Positions 29,112-38,599 of a stretch of 64,000 bases of DNA are shown here, one piece after another. Location: NCBI GenBank assembly GCA_900457075.1, contig UGYN01000002.1:3286001-3350000 (forward strand), given 5' to 3'. The position numbers and the translations under genes are program-made. This stretch comes from Serratia quinivorans (GTDB lineage: Bacteria > Pseudomonadota > Gammaproteobacteria > Enterobacterales > Enterobacteriaceae). Positions within the stretch are counted from its first letter, which is position 1. Every line of letters starts with the position of its first letter. A model generated the notes under the pieces. The model did not search any database, was not told the origin of the DNA, and was given only the letters and a program-made list of their open reading frames with translations.

Positions 29112-29972
29112 TTATCCGCGAGTATTCAGCACCATGCGGTATAACGAGGTGGTGGCGGTAATGTACAACTCATTGCCGTCCGGCCCGCCGAAGGTGCAGT
29201 TAGAGACGCGTTCCGGCACCTCAATCTTACCTAGCTGTTTTCCCTGGCTGTTGAAGATCAGTACCCCATCGGCACAGCTGCAAAACAGGTTACCGATCTC
29301 ATCAACACAAAAGCCGTCCGGGAAGCCGGGTGCCACGCTGACGAAACGCCGACCGGCATCCAGTTCACGCCCATTGACCTGATACACCCGCAGTTCACTG
29401 CGGCCGAGGGTGGGGAAATCGACGATCGACATGTCCGCCACATATAACAGTGACTCATCCGGTGAGAACGCCAGGCCGTTTGGCCGCTGCAGGTCACTGG
29501 CGGCAATGTTCAGCGAGCCGTCGCGCGGATCAAAACAGTAGAGGTAGCAGCCGATGATCTGGCTTTCCGATTTGTAGCCTTCTTCATCCCCGGTGATGCC
29601 ATAGGGTGGGTCGGTAAACCAAAGGGTGCCATCGGAGCGAACCACCAGGTCATTAGGGGAGTTGAAGCGCTTGCCGTCTACCCGATCGACCAGCATTTGC
29701 ATCTCACCGTTGCTTTCGGTGCGGCTGATGCCGCGCCGCCCGTGTTCGCAGCTGATCACCCGGCCTTCGGTATCGCGCGCATTGCCGTTGGCATAGTGCG
29801 ACGGGGAGCGCCACAGGCTGAGTTCTCCCTGTCGCGACCAGTGGAACATGCGGTTGCCTTTCACGTCGCTGAACACCACCGCATCCTGCAGCGGCAGCCA
29901 CACCGGCCCCTCGGCCCAAATGGCCGGTGAGCACAGGCGTTCAAGCGGGTGACCTGTCATCAGTGGGTTCAT
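29112..29972 (-). CDS. SMP-30/gluconolactonase-family lactonase
   Basis: A 286-residue six-bladed beta-propeller of the SMP-30/gluconolactonase/LRE family, which opens sugar lactones to acids using a bound divalent metal. GGAGG precedes the ATG at 29972. Family features are AEGPVWLPLQDAVVFSDVKGNRMFHW near the start, the active-site stretches NGNARDTEGRVISCEHGRR and FNSPNDLVVRSDGTLWFTDPPYG, and DLQRPNGLAFSPDESLLYVADM. In this operon it could hydrolyse an incoming aldonolactone. The gene starts 11 bp after the binding-protein gene and is not part of the E. coli yia cluster. Confidence 0.9.
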   Translation of the reverse strand: MNPLMTGHPLERLCSPAIWAEGPVWLPLQDAVVFSDVKGNRMFHWSRQGELSLWRSPSHYANGNARDTEGRVISCEHGRRGISRTESNGEMQMLVDRVDGKRFNSPNDLVVRSDGTLWFTDPPYGITGDEEGYKSESQIIGCYLYCFDPRDGSLNIAASDLQRPNGLAFSPDESLLYVADMSIVDFPTLGRSELRVYQVNGRELDAGRRFVSVAPGFPDGFCVDEIGNLFCSCADGVLIFNSQGKQLGKIEVPERVSNCTFGGPDGNELYITATTSLYRMVLNTRG

Positions 29973-29983
29973 GCTGCCTCCGC

Positions 29984-31084
29984 TTACTTCACGCCCCAAA
30001 TGGCTTTGTAGTGGCCCTGATAATCATTTTGCGGGTCATACCGATTGCTGCTGCCACCGTCGGCAGTGATATTGTCGCGGGTCACCAGGTGCGCCGGGGT
30101 GACGTAGCCGGAAGGCGGCTGTTTGGCGAAGGCGCGGTTAAACTCATCCAACAGTTGCCAGCCGTGCAGTTTAAGCGGTTCCGGTACCGTAGCCGATTGG
30201 CTGCCCCCGGAGCGGATGCGTTGATAGGCGGAAATAGAGCCGTCGCCGGCCGAGATGCTGTAGGGCGCATTGTTGCCGCCTTTGCCCGCGGTTTTCAGCG
30301 CCGGGGCCATAAAATCAAAATACAGATCGTTAATGGCCAGCGCGTACTGGAACTGGTCACCGTATTTTTGCAGCAGGCTGAAAGTCATGGCCGGCATGCG
30401 GTTGGCGGTGTCTGCCAGCGGGGTGTCGATAAACTCGACCACCTTGCAGCCGCTGCATTTGCCGATTTCCTCTTTCATTACGTTGGCCTTGTCCAGCGCG
30501 ATTTGGTACAGCGAATCGGTAAAGATCAACACGTTGGCCTTGCCGCCGGACTGCACCACCGCATACTGGGCGGCGATGCGTGCCACGTCATTGGAGTCGG
30601 AGGTGACATTGTAAAACACGTTGTATTTGGCGATTGGCCCTGGCTCAGGCACCGCATGCCAGGCGGTCAGCACAATGCCTTGCTGGATGGCTTTTTTCAG
30701 CGGGATCTTGGCCACGTTCGGGTTCCAGCCGCCGATCACGATACCGTCCGGCTTCTGGGCAATCGCCTGGTTCAGTGACGCCAATTGATCTTTCACCGAG
30801 CCGCCGCCATCCAGGGTTTCCAATTTCCAGCCGGCCGCTTTCGCCGCTTCACTCAGCCCTTCCTGCACGCCCTGCACGCCGCCGTTTTTCATGTCCGAAG
30901 CGATAAAGATGATTTTCTTGTTGGCCTGTAACTTTGGCCCGCTGGTGGGGCCATCCCACTGGGTCACGCTGGCGGTGGCCTTGGTGACCGCCGCCGTGGC
31001 CTGGTCGAGATAGGCATCGGCCCAGGCGGATGATGAGGCGCCGGCCAGCAGCAGGGTGGTGGGCAATATCCAAAGATGTTTCAT
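29984..31084 (-). CDS. Sugar ABC transporter periplasmic substrate-binding protein
   Basis: A 366-residue periplasmic binding protein of the ribose/galactose type (Peripla_BP family). A signal peptide MKHLWILPTTLLLAGASSSAWA ends in an SAWA cleavage site. Blocks such as KKIIFIASDMKNGGVQGVQEGLSEAAKAAGW-like opening, QKPDGIVIGGWNP and ISAGDGSISAYQRIRSGG fit the two-lobed sugar-binding fold. Two cysteines, in KCSGC, are unusual for the family and may form a small disulfide loop. AGGAG precedes the ATG. It belongs with the permease and ATPase upstream. The ligand is unknown; context suggests a sugar acid or lactone. Confidence 0.88.
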   Translation of the reverse strand: MKHLWILPTTLLLAGASSSAWADAYLDQATAAVTKATASVTQWDGPTSGPKLQANKKIIFIASDMKNGGVQGVQEGLSEAAKAAGWKLETLDGGGSVKDQLASLNQAIAQKPDGIVIGGWNPNVAKIPLKKAIQQGIVLTAWHAVPEPGPIAKYNVFYNVTSDSNDVARIAAQYAVVQSGGKANVLIFTDSLYQIALDKANVMKEEIGKCSGCKVVEFIDTPLADTANRMPAMTFSLLQKYGDQFQYALAINDLYFDFMAPALKTAGKGGNNAPYSISAGDGSISAYQRIRSGGSQSATVPEPLKLHGWQLLDEFNRAFAKQPPSGYVTPAHLVTRDNITADGGSSNRYDPQNDYQGHYKAIWGVK

Positions 31085-31099
31085 TCGGTGAACTCCTGG

Positions 31100-32182
31100 T
31101 TAAGGATTGATCGCTTTATGGTTATTTTTATCAGCCGGAATGGCTGGGCTGCGTTGAACCGCTTTTTGATTGAGTAGCCGACGGCGTTGGGCGTAGCCTG
31201 CCAGCGTGATTGACAGCAACAGCGTCGCACCGTTAAACAGGGGTTCGACCCAGAACTCGCCGCCGAACTGCTGGATACCGGCGATGCCGATAGCCAGAAT
31301 GGCGATGCCGACTACGGTGCCCCAGACGTTAACCCGACCGGGACGAATGGTGGTACTGCCGAGGAAGGCACCCACCAGCGCGGGCAATAGATAGTCCATG
31401 CCGACGCTGGCCTGGCCAACACCCTGCTCGGCGGCGATCAGCACCCCGCTAAAGCCGGTCAGCACGCTGGAGGCGATAAAGGCACCGATGGTAAAGCGAT
31501 TGACCGAAATGCCGTTCAGCCGCGCCGCTGCCGGGTTACCGCCAACGGCATACATACAACGGCCCAGTGGAGTGTGTTCGGTGATCAACCACAGCACCAC
31601 CGCGACGATCAACACGTAGAACGCCACGATCGGGATCCCGCCGATCTCGGTGTGGTGCAGGGCGATAAAGGCGTCCGGCAGATCGCCGACGATCTGTCGT
31701 CCGCCGGAGTGCCACAGCGCAATGGCATACAGCACGGTGCCTGATCCGAGGGTGGCGACGAAACTGTCGATATCCGCCAGCGCCACCAAAATACCGTTCA
31801 ACAGGCCGTACAGCGCGGAGAGTGCCAGCACCGTCAGCACCGCCATCTGCCACGAAAAGCCGTATTCCACCTGTAAGGTAATGGCCAGGATATGCCACAG
31901 CACGATGCCGAAGCCGACGTTAAGGTCAATTTTGCCGACGATCATCGGGATGGTCGCCGCCAGCGCCAACAGGGCGATTTTTGCTTTGCTGGAGAGGATC
32001 GCCTGCAGCGTCAGCATTGAGGCGAACGTGGGGGAGATCAGTGAAAACAGGATCACCAGCGCAATGCACAGCAACAGCAGGCCGTAGCGGGTAAGGACCT
32101 GCATCAGCCACGGGCCGGCGCCGTCCTGCGACAGGCTGACTCTTTGTTCCAGTGCCGTTGATTTAACAGATGTTTTAGACAT
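31100..32182 (-). CDS. Sugar ABC transporter permease, RbsC/AraH-like
   Basis: A 360-residue inner-membrane permease with eight to ten hydrophobic segments and the BPD_transp_2 motif AVGGNPAAARLNGISVNRFTIGAF (about residue 215) that contacts the ATPase. Late blocks GVGQASVGMDYLLPALVGAFLG and RPGRVNVWGTVVGIAILAIG are typical of ribose-type permeases. AGGTGGG precedes the ATG at 32182, which overlaps the end of the ATPase gene by 8 bp. It serves one transporter with its neighbours on either side. Confidence 0.92.
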   Translation of the reverse strand: MSKTSVKSTALEQRVSLSQDGAGPWLMQVLTRYGLLLLCIALVILFSLISPTFASMLTLQAILSSKAKIALLALAATIPMIVGKIDLNVGFGIVLWHILAITLQVEYGFSWQMAVLTVLALSALYGLLNGILVALADIDSFVATLGSGTVLYAIALWHSGGRQIVGDLPDAFIALHHTEIGGIPIVAFYVLIVAVVLWLITEHTPLGRCMYAVGGNPAAARLNGISVNRFTIGAFIASSVLTGFSGVLIAAEQGVGQASVGMDYLLPALVGAFLGSTTIRPGRVNVWGTVVGIAILAIGIAGIQQFGGEFWVEPLFNGATLLLSITLAGYAQRRRLLNQKAVQRSPAIPADKNNHKAINP

Positions 32183-33729
32183 GACCCACCTCAGATTCTA
32201 ACCTTGTCTCGAGAGTTTCCCCGGCGCTGGCGGAGGCCAGTTCCAATAAATTGGCGAATGACACCTGCTGATTTTTCAGCTCGCCGACCACTTTTCCCCG
32301 GTTAAATACCAGTGCGCGGTTGCAGATATGGGCGATCTCCTCAAAGTCATTGGAGATAACCAATACCGCCACGCCTTCCTCCAGGGATTTATTTAACAGA
32401 TGGTAGATTTCCGCCCGTGCGCCGACGTCGACGCCGGCGGTGGGATCTTCCAGGATCAGCAGTGGGGCGCCCAGATGCATCCAGCGTGCCATGACCACCT
32501 TTTGCTGGTTGCCGCCGGACAGGGCGCTGATATCGATATTGACGTCCTTGGGCCGCACGTCGAACAATTGGACTTTCCACCAACTGGCCCCGATCTCGGC
32601 CCGGCGGCTATAGCGTGACAGCAGTTTGTGGCCGCTGGCCACAGGGTTGATAAACAGGTTTTCACGCACGCTCATCGACATCACCAGGCTTTCGCCGGTG
32701 CGATCCCCTGCGACCAATGAGACGCCGCAGGCCATGGCTTGCTGTGGGCTGCTGGCAGTGTAGCCTTGCTCGCGAAAGCGGATTTCGCCTTCATCAGCGT
32801 GACGCAGGCCAAACAGCAACCGGCCAATTTCTTCCTGACCGGCACCGCGCAGACCGGCCAGCGCCAGCATTTCCCCAGGCTGCAGATTGAAGCTGACCGG
32901 GCCGATATCACCGACCACCACGTTATTGAGCTGCAGCACGGGCGGCCGATTTTCAGGCAGAGGTTCACGCTGATCGTCAGCCATTGCTTCGCCGACGATC
33001 ATCTGCACCAGATCGCGCAGCGAATAATCGGCGGTATTGCCACCGGCCACATAACGGCCGTCGCGCATAACGCACACCCGGTCGGCAATTTCGATTACTT
33101 CATCCAGCCGATGGGTGACGTAAATCATGCCGACCTTTTTTGGCACGTAGCCGGTTAATCACCGCGAACAGGTGGCGCACATCGTTGGCGGGCAGCGAGG
33201 CGGTGGGTTCATCCAGCACCAGCAGTTCGGCATTGACCGCGACCGCCCGGGCTATCGCCAACAGCGATTTTTCGGTACGCGACAGTTCGAAGACTCTGGC
33301 GTCGGGATCCAACTCTATGCCGACATCCTGCAGTGCCTGAACGGCACGGCGGCGAATGGCACGCCAGTCGATCAGGCCGAAACGACGTGGGAAACCCATC
33401 ACCAGCGCCATGTTTTCCGCTACCGTCATCCATTCGATCAGCCCGAGATCCTGATGAATAAAGGCAATAGGCTGGCGGCTGTCACTTTTTATCGCCGCGG
33501 CGGAGGCTATGCTGGCCCCTTGAAACTGAATATCGCCCGCGTCGCGTGGGTAAACCCCGGCCAGCACTTTGATCAGCGTCGATTTGCCCGCGCCATTTTC
33601 GCCCAGCAAGGCCAGGACTTCGCCCGGCATCACCTGCAGGCTGACGTCATTCACCGCGACGTTACCGCCAAAGCGTTTGACGATATGGCTGAGGGTGAGA
33701 ATGGGTTGTTCCGCATTTTCTGGTGTCAT
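32175..33729 (-). pseudogene. Sugar ABC transporter ATP-binding protein, RbsA/XylG-like, split by a +1 frameshift
   Basis: A double-ATPase subunit typical of ribose-type importers. From ATG 33729 (AGGGGCG upstream) the first domain has GENGAGKST and a complete Walker B, VLDEPTASLP, then runs to VINRLRAKK. The frame then breaks at six A (T6 on + at 33136-33141). Removing one A gives AKKVGMIYVTHRLDEV, the expected switch-histidine region, and the second domain follows, with LSGGNQQKV and a degenerate Walker A (GLRGAGQEE, normal for the family). The repaired length is 517 residues. As written, the importer would lack a working ATPase. This may be decay or a homopolymer error. Confidence 0.87.
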
Positions 33730-34091
33730 GTGATGCGCCCCTGGTCCCTGCATCCGCGATCGGCGTGATGCTGATTGGTGGTTATATCGCCTTTAAATTT
33801 CAATATGCGAAATTCAATTTCAAAAATAATATGCCGATTACCGATCTAAAGCAAAGCAGGAGAGGTTTTAATTTTCTTTTTAAAACAATTGTTTATTTAT
33901 GTCTTTGCGGAATTGTGACGCACAACTCACTTCGGAAGTTAGCGGAATGTTGCGAGTTTTTAACCCGCTGACGACAATGAAACGGCGTTCCGTCTTCACC
34001 TGATGCGGGCCTTGGGGTAACATTCCCGGCAAAGGATCCGTTTGCCACGCCGTGGCGTTGGCTGGCGGCCCGACACTGGAGAAATTGCGCT
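33730..34091. promoter_or_regulatory. Divergent control region between the ABC operon and yiaJ
   Basis: A 362-bp gap with no gene. It contains the YiaJ-type operator at 33797-33826, an AT-rich stretch at 33830-33910 suited to promoters, and a weak CRP-like sequence (TGTGACGCACAACTCAC, 33914-33930). The last 130 bp before yiaJ are GC-rich. Confidence 0.5.
33797..33826 (-). promoter_or_regulatory. IclR/YiaJ-type operator upstream of the sugar ABC operon
   Basis: ATTTC-N7-GAAAT (33797-33813) is a perfect 5-bp inverted repeat, followed by a second ATTTCAA beginning 20 bp after the first. The element is nearly identical to the one at 28901-28932 and lies 68-97 bp upstream of the ATPase start. Confidence 0.62.
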
Positions 34092-34910
34092 ATGAGCCTG
34101 AAAGCTGTCGACGAGAAAGATGATAAGAAAGACAAACCCCTGGGCAGCCAAAGCCTGTTCCGTGGTTTGCAACTGATTGAGATCCTGAGCAACTTCCCTA
34201 ACGGCTGCCCACTGGCGCACCTGTCTGAGTTGGCCGGCATGAATAAAAGTACCGTCCATCGCCTGCTGCAGGGGCTGCATACCAGCGGCTATGTCACTCA
34301 GGCGCCGTCGCCCGGCAGCTATCGCCTGACCACCAAGTTTATTTCTGTCGGTCAGAAGGCGCTTTCTTCGCTGAATATTATCCATGTCGCTGCGCCGCAT
34401 CTGGAACAGCTCAATCTGGAAGTGGGGGAGACGGTCAACTTCTCCAGCCGCGAAGACGACCATGTCATTTTGATCTACAAGCTGGAGCCAACCACCGGCA
34501 TGATGCGCACTCGCGCCTATATCGGCCAGCATATGCCGCTGTATTGCTCGGCGATGGGCAAGATTTTTATGGCCTACGGCAACAGCGATTATCCCGATCG
34601 TTACTGGCAAACCCATCAGCATGAAATTCAGACGTTGACGCGCAATACCATCACCGAGTTGCCGAAGATGTATGAGGAACTGGCCGATATTCGCAAGCAG
34701 GGCATGGCGATGGATCGCGAAGAGAATGAGCTGGGGGTGTCCTGCGTGGCGGCACCGGTATTTGATATTCAACAGCGGGTGCCTTATGCGGTGTCGGTCT
34801 CTTTGCCGACCGCCAAACTGCAACAGATTGGTGTCAAAGCCCTGATTAAGCCGGTGCTGGCGACCGCACAGCGTATTTCTCAGGAGCTGGGATTTGTTAT
34901 TCCCGCCTGA
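34092..34910 (+). CDS. yiaJ: IclR-family repressor YiaJ (PlaR)
   Basis: A 272-residue IclR-type regulator with an N-terminal winged helix-turn-helix (about residues 18-75, with LAHLSELAGMNKSTVHRLLQ as the recognition region) and a C-terminal effector domain (about 90-265). The stretches GSQSLFRGLQLIEILSN, YRLTTKFISVGQKALSSLNI and TTGMMRTRAYIGQHMPLYCSAMGKI follow E. coli YiaJ almost residue for residue. In E. coli it represses yiaK-S. Here it is divergent from the ABC operon, and the two operator-like elements lie upstream of both minus-strand units. GGAGAA lies a rather long 11 bases before the ATG. Confidence 0.93.
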   Translation: MSLKAVDEKDDKKDKPLGSQSLFRGLQLIEILSNFPNGCPLAHLSELAGMNKSTVHRLLQGLHTSGYVTQAPSPGSYRLTTKFISVGQKALSSLNIIHVAAPHLEQLNLEVGETVNFSSREDDHVILIYKLEPTTGMMRTRAYIGQHMPLYCSAMGKIFMAYGNSDYPDRYWQTHQHEIQTLTRNTITELPKMYEELADIRKQGMAMDREENELGVSCVAAPVFDIQQRVPYAVSVSLPTAKLQQIGVKALIKPVLATAQRISQELGFVIPA

Positions 34911-35033
34911 TTATTAGCATTGCTGATAGTTGATTAGAAATATCAATTTCACCTAATAATTTTTTCCTCCTATGATGCGCGTATTGACCGATACGCGCCG
35001 CTGAACGGCGCTCTTTTCTCAGTGAGGAATACC
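34911..35033 (+). promoter_or_regulatory. argO promoter region
   Basis: An AT-rich stretch (34935-34970) precedes a good -10 hexamer TATGAT at 34971-34976, about 57 bp before the argO start. In E. coli, ArgP binds such a region to activate argO with arginine. I cannot delimit the ArgP site. Confidence 0.4.
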
Positions 35034-35651
35034 ATGCTAGCTGTCTTTTTGCAGGGCTTTGCCCTGAGCGCCGCGATGATCCTGCCGCTTGGCCCACAAA
35101 ACGTTTTTGTTATGAATCAGGGCATTCGTCGCCAGTATCATCTGATGGTCGCGTCGTTGTGTGCGCTGAGCGACATCGTGCTGATCTGCGGCGGGATTTT
35201 CGGTGGCAGCGCCTTACTGAGCCGCTCGCCGCTGCTGCTGGCGCTGGTGACCTGGGGTGGGGTAGCTTTTCTGCTGTGGTACGGCTGGGGGGCCTTTCGT
35301 ACCGCATTTAGCCGGCAACTGGCGCTGGCGACGGCCGAAGAGCTGAAGCAAAGCCGCTGGCGGCTGGTGGTTACCATGCTGGCGGTGACCTGGTTGAATC
35401 CGCATGTCTATCTCGACACCTTTGTGGTGCTGGGAAGTTTGGGAGGGCAACTGACGCCGGACGTACGTTCCTGGTTTGCACTGGGGGCGGTGAGTGCTTC
35501 CATCGTTTGGTTCTTCGCCCTGGCGCTGTTGGCCTCCTGGCTGGCGCCGTGGCTGAAAACCCAAATGGCGCAGCGCATCATTAATACATTGGTCGGGGTG
35601 GTGATGTGGGGCATCGCCTTGCAGTTGGCCTGGCAAGGGGCAAGTTTATAA
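35034..35651 (+). CDS. argO: Arginine exporter ArgO (LysE family)
   Basis: A 205-residue inner-membrane exporter that expels arginine and its toxic analogue canavanine. GTGAGGAATACC precedes the ATG at 35034; an ATG four codons upstream lacks a site. LysE-family features are the [24 protein letters not shown] loop near residue 15, [19 protein letters not shown], and [23 protein letters not shown]. Five to six hydrophobic segments are seen. E. coli ArgO (211) is highly similar. The activator gene argP lies two genes away, as in E. coli. Confidence 0.96.
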   Translation: MLAVFLQGFALSAAMILPLGPQNVFVMNQGIRRQYHLMVASLCALSDIVLICGGIFGGSALLSRSPLLLALVTWGGVAFLLWYGWGAFRTAFSRQLALATAEELKQSRWRLVVTMLAVTWLNPHVYLDTFVVLGSLGGQLTPDVRSWFALGAVSASIVWFFALALLASWLAPWLKTQMAQRIINTLVGVVMWGIALQLAWQGASL

Positions 35652-35762
35652 GAATTTGTCACTAATCCGAATTCAAAAACCCGTGCGATATGCTAGCTTT
35701 GATGCCAAGGAACTGGCCTTTCAGGCCGGTAATCAGTTAGAGCCTGTCATCAAGGAGACACC

Positions 35763-36495
35763 GTGAAGCTTAAAGCATTGGCTATGGCCGCAATGATTGG
35801 ATTAGGGACGTTACCTCTGGCGCTGCAGGCGGCAGAAGTGCCGGAAGGGCCGCACGTAGTGACCTCGGGTACCTCCAGCGTTGACGCGACGCCAGACATC
35901 GCCACCCTGGCGATCGAGGTCAGCGTTTCATCCAAAGACGCCGCCCAGGCGAAGAAGCAGGTTGATGAGCGCGTAGCGCAATATTTTGATTTCCTGCAGA
36001 AAAACAATATTGAGAAGAAAGACATCAGCGCCGCCAACCTGCGCACCCAGCCGGAATATGATTACCTGAAAACCGGTGAGTCAGTGCTGAAAGGCTACCG
36101 TGCCGTTCGTCAGGTACAGGTGACGTTGCGCCAGTTGGACAAGTTGAACGAGCTGCTGGACGGGGCGTTGAAATCCGGTCTCAATGAGATCCGTTCCGTT
36201 GAGCTGGGCGTGGCAAAACCGGATGTCTACCGTGAGCAGGCGCGTCAGAAGGCTATCGAGAACGCGACTCAGCAGGCGGCTTCATTGGCGAAAGGCTTTA
36301 ACGCCAAGCTGGGGCCGGTATACAGCATCCGTTACCATGTCGCCAACTACCAGCCGATGCCGGTAGCGCGCATGTATAAATCCGCGGGGGGCGGCAGCGG
36401 AAAGTGATGCGGCGCAAACCTACGAACAGCAAAGCATTCACTTTGACGATCAGGTGGATGTAGTGTTTGAGTTGCAGCGCAACGCGGCACAATAA
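35763..36495 (+). pseudogene. yggE: YggE, SIMPL-domain periplasmic protein, C-terminal +1 frameshift
   Basis: YggE is a periplasmic SIMPL-domain (DUF541) protein linked to oxidative stress resistance. A signal peptide (MKLKALAMAAMIGLGTLPLALQA) and the DUF541 core (HVVTSGTSSVDATPDIATLAIEV onward) are intact. The frame stops early at TGA 36405-36407, after SAGGGSGK. A run of six G (36386-36391) lies just before; removing one G gives SAGAAAESDAAQTYEQQSIHFDDQ and the normal family C terminus to the stop at 36493-36495. The repaired length is 243 residues, against about 246 in E. coli. As written, the last ~30 residues are lost. A sequencing insertion is likely. Confidence 0.88.
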
Positions 36496-36514
36496 CGCAG
36501 GTGGGTTTCAGTAA

Positions 36515-36540
36515 AAAAGGTTCGCCGCGGCGAACCTTTT
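36515..36540. terminator. Bidirectional terminator yggE/argP
   Basis: A perfect 26-bp palindrome, AAAAGGTTCGCCG with CGGCGAACCTTTT, lies between the convergent yggE and argP genes. Confidence 0.9.
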
Positions 36541-36544
36541 CTAT

Positions 36545-37438
36545 TTAATCCTGACGCAGAACCTGGCGGCCGTGCTCCAGCAGGGCATCGGTCACTTTAC
36601 GCATCATGCGGCTCTCCGGCGCGAAGCGGTGCCAGAACAGCATGCGGCGTTGGAACAGACCCGGCGTCAGATCGATCAGTTCGCCCGAAGCCAACTCCTT
36701 CTCAATCTGCAGATGCGGGATCATACAGCAGGTGGTGCCCTGGCGTGCCAACTGCACGAAGGCTTCCGACGAGTTCACGATATGGCAGGGCACGCTCCCC
36801 GGCGACAGATCAAAGTTCTGCTGCAGGAAAGCCTGGTGCATGTCGTCGAGATGATCGAACGCCACCGCCGGCGCTTTGAGTAGCGCTGAGCGCGTAACCC
36901 CGTTCGGGAAGTAACGCTCGGCAAAACCCTTCGAGGCGACAAACAAATAGTCCAGCGCGCCCAGTTGATCCACCAGGCAGCTTGGCAGCGGCTGTGGCTG
37001 GATACTCACTGCGCCAACCACTTCACCCCGGCGCAGACGTTCCTGAGTGCGGGTTTCGTCTTCTACCTGCAGGTTCAGGCGGATAGGCGAATCTGTCAGC
37101 ACCGGTTTCAATGCCGGTAGCAGCCAGGTCGCCAGGCTGTCGGCGTTAACCGCCAGCGACAGCAGCAGCGGCGTATCAATGCCGGTATCGTTGCCCAGCC
37201 ACTCTTCTTCCAGTAATTCCACCTGGTGCAACAGCGCCAGCAGTTTTTGGCCCTGCTCGGTCGGGCGTGGCGGCACGGTACGCACCAACAGCGGTTGGCC
37301 AAACAGATTTTCCAACTGCTTGATGCGCTGGGATACTGCCGATTGTGTGATGCAAAGTTTTTGCGCGGCGCGCTCAAAGCCACGCTCACGGATCACCGCG
37401 TCCAGCGCTTGCAGCGTTCGATAGTCTGGGCGTTTCAT
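36545..37438 (-). CDS. argP: LysR-family transcriptional regulator ArgP (IciA)
   Basis: A 297-residue LysR-type regulator with an N-terminal helix-turn-helix ([29 protein letters not shown], about residues 18-46) and a C-terminal effector domain. In E. coli, ArgP activates argO with arginine and is blocked by lysine; it also controls several lysine-sensitive genes. The sequence opening [22 protein letters not shown] matches ArgP. It is convergent with yggE and shares its terminator. Confidence 0.95.
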   Translation of the reverse strand: MKRPDYRTLQALDAVIRERGFERAAQKLCITQSAVSQRIKQLENLFGQPLLVRTVPPRPTEQGQKLLALLHQVELLEEEWLGNDTGIDTPLLLSLAVNADSLATWLLPALKPVLTDSPIRLNLQVEDETRTQERLRRGEVVGAVSIQPQPLPSCLVDQLGALDYLFVASKGFAERYFPNGVTRSALLKAPAVAFDHLDDMHQAFLQQNFDLSPGSVPCHIVNSSEAFVQLARQGTTCCMIPHLQIEKELASGELIDLTPGLFQRRMLFWHRFAPESRMMRKVTDALLEHGRQVLRQD

Positions 37439-37641
37439 CGGAAAGATATCCCTTAAAATAAATTGATACAGGCACTATGCCACATCTCTGGTGTATTACA
37501 GGTGGAAAATCACCGGGCCATCTTGCCGCACCGCGCCTAAAAATGCGGCCTGGCGTGAAGAAGTGTGATCCTGCCTAAGTGAAAAATAGCGATTTACCCT
37601 ATAATACGCACACGTTTTCGTACAGAGGCAATGGACATATT

Positions 37642-38298
37642 ATGACGCAGGATGAACTGAAAAAAGCGGTTGGCTGGGCAGCACTGGATTACGTTACCCC
37701 GGGCACCATCGTTGGGGTCGGCACTGGCTCGACCGCCGCCCACTTTATTGACGCGCTCGGCTCGATCAAGCACCAGATCGAAGGGGCTGTGTCCAGCTCT
37801 GACGCCTCTACCGCCAAGCTGAAAAGCCTCGGTATCCACGTTTTCGACAGCAATGAAGTGGATTCACTGGATATTTATGTCGACGGCGCGGATGAAATCA
37901 ACCGCCATATGCAGATGATCAAAGGCGGCGGCGCTGCGCTGACGCGTGAAAAAATCATTGCCGCTATCGCGCGCAAATTTATCTGTATTGTCGATTCCAG
38001 CAAACAGGTCGATGTGTTGGGTAAATTCCCTCTGCCGGTAGAAGTGATCCCGATGGCACGTTCTTACGTAGCGCGTGAGCTGGTCAAGCTGGGCGGGCTG
38101 CCGGAGTATCGTCAGAATGTCCTGACCGATAACGGCAACGTGATCCTCGATGTGCATAACCTGAGCATCATGGACGCCATTGCGCTGGAAAACAAAATCA
38201 ACGGCATCGCCGGTGTGGTGACCGTGGGTCTGTTCGCCAACCGGGGTGCCGATGTGGCGCTGGTTGGTACGCCTGACGGCGTGAAGGTTGTCGAGTAA
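37642..38298 (+). CDS. rpiA: Ribose-5-phosphate isomerase A
   Basis: A 218-residue enzyme that interconverts ribose 5-phosphate and ribulose 5-phosphate in the pentose phosphate pathway. The start [15 protein letters not shown] at 37642 is chosen because the family begins there; the longer frame reads through promoter sequence. Motifs are [34 protein letters not shown]-like YVDGADEIN with the catalytic Asp, and [12 protein letters not shown]. It is divergent from argP and produces a substrate for TktA. Confidence 0.96.
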   Translation: MTQDELKKAVGWAALDYVTPGTIVGVGTGSTAAHFIDALGSIKHQIEGAVSSSDASTAKLKSLGIHVFDSNEVDSLDIYVDGADEINRHMQMIKGGGAALTREKIIAAIARKFICIVDSSKQVDVLGKFPLPVEVIPMARSYVARELVKLGGLPEYRQNVLTDNGNVILDVHNLSIMDAIALENKINGIAGVVTVGLFANRGADVALVGTPDGVKVVE

Positions 38299-38599
38299 TG
38301 TAGTGCCGCTACAGGTATGCGGTCTTGGATCCCACCAGGCCGCATAATTCACTGGTTAAAATATCTTTTATTAAAAGCGTCAAATTTGGTGACATATGTC
38401 ACATTGCGAGCGATAGCTCCACGAAGCTTCTGCCTATTTCTTTCCCTATGGCATTTTCTGCCAGAAACCACCAACAACGCTGAGCCTTGTACTGACGGGA
38501 GGGCAATCGTTTGTATTGCCGCCTGCGATATTTTTGTTATGTTGGATGCGTGCTGTTTCACAACAGCCGCTTCTGAAGTCTGAACATAGGGTCGGGTAA
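38299..38599 (+). promoter_or_regulatory. rpiA-serA intergenic region
   Basis: About 300 bp without a credible gene. It holds serA control sequences; serA in E. coli is regulated by Lrp and CRP. I see no clear palindromic site or terminator beyond an AT-rich stretch around 38350-38400. Confidence 0.35.

Noticed and set aside
33136..33141. Programmed ribosomal frameshifting on AAAAAAG in the ABC ATPase gene
   Set aside because: The run resembles a -1 slippery site, but joining the two frames needs a +1 shift. Relatives of this ATPase are encoded in one frame.
33914..33930. CRP site between the ABC operon and yiaJ
   Set aside because: TGTGACGCACAACTCAC has the half-sites one base too far apart. 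Noted only as weak.
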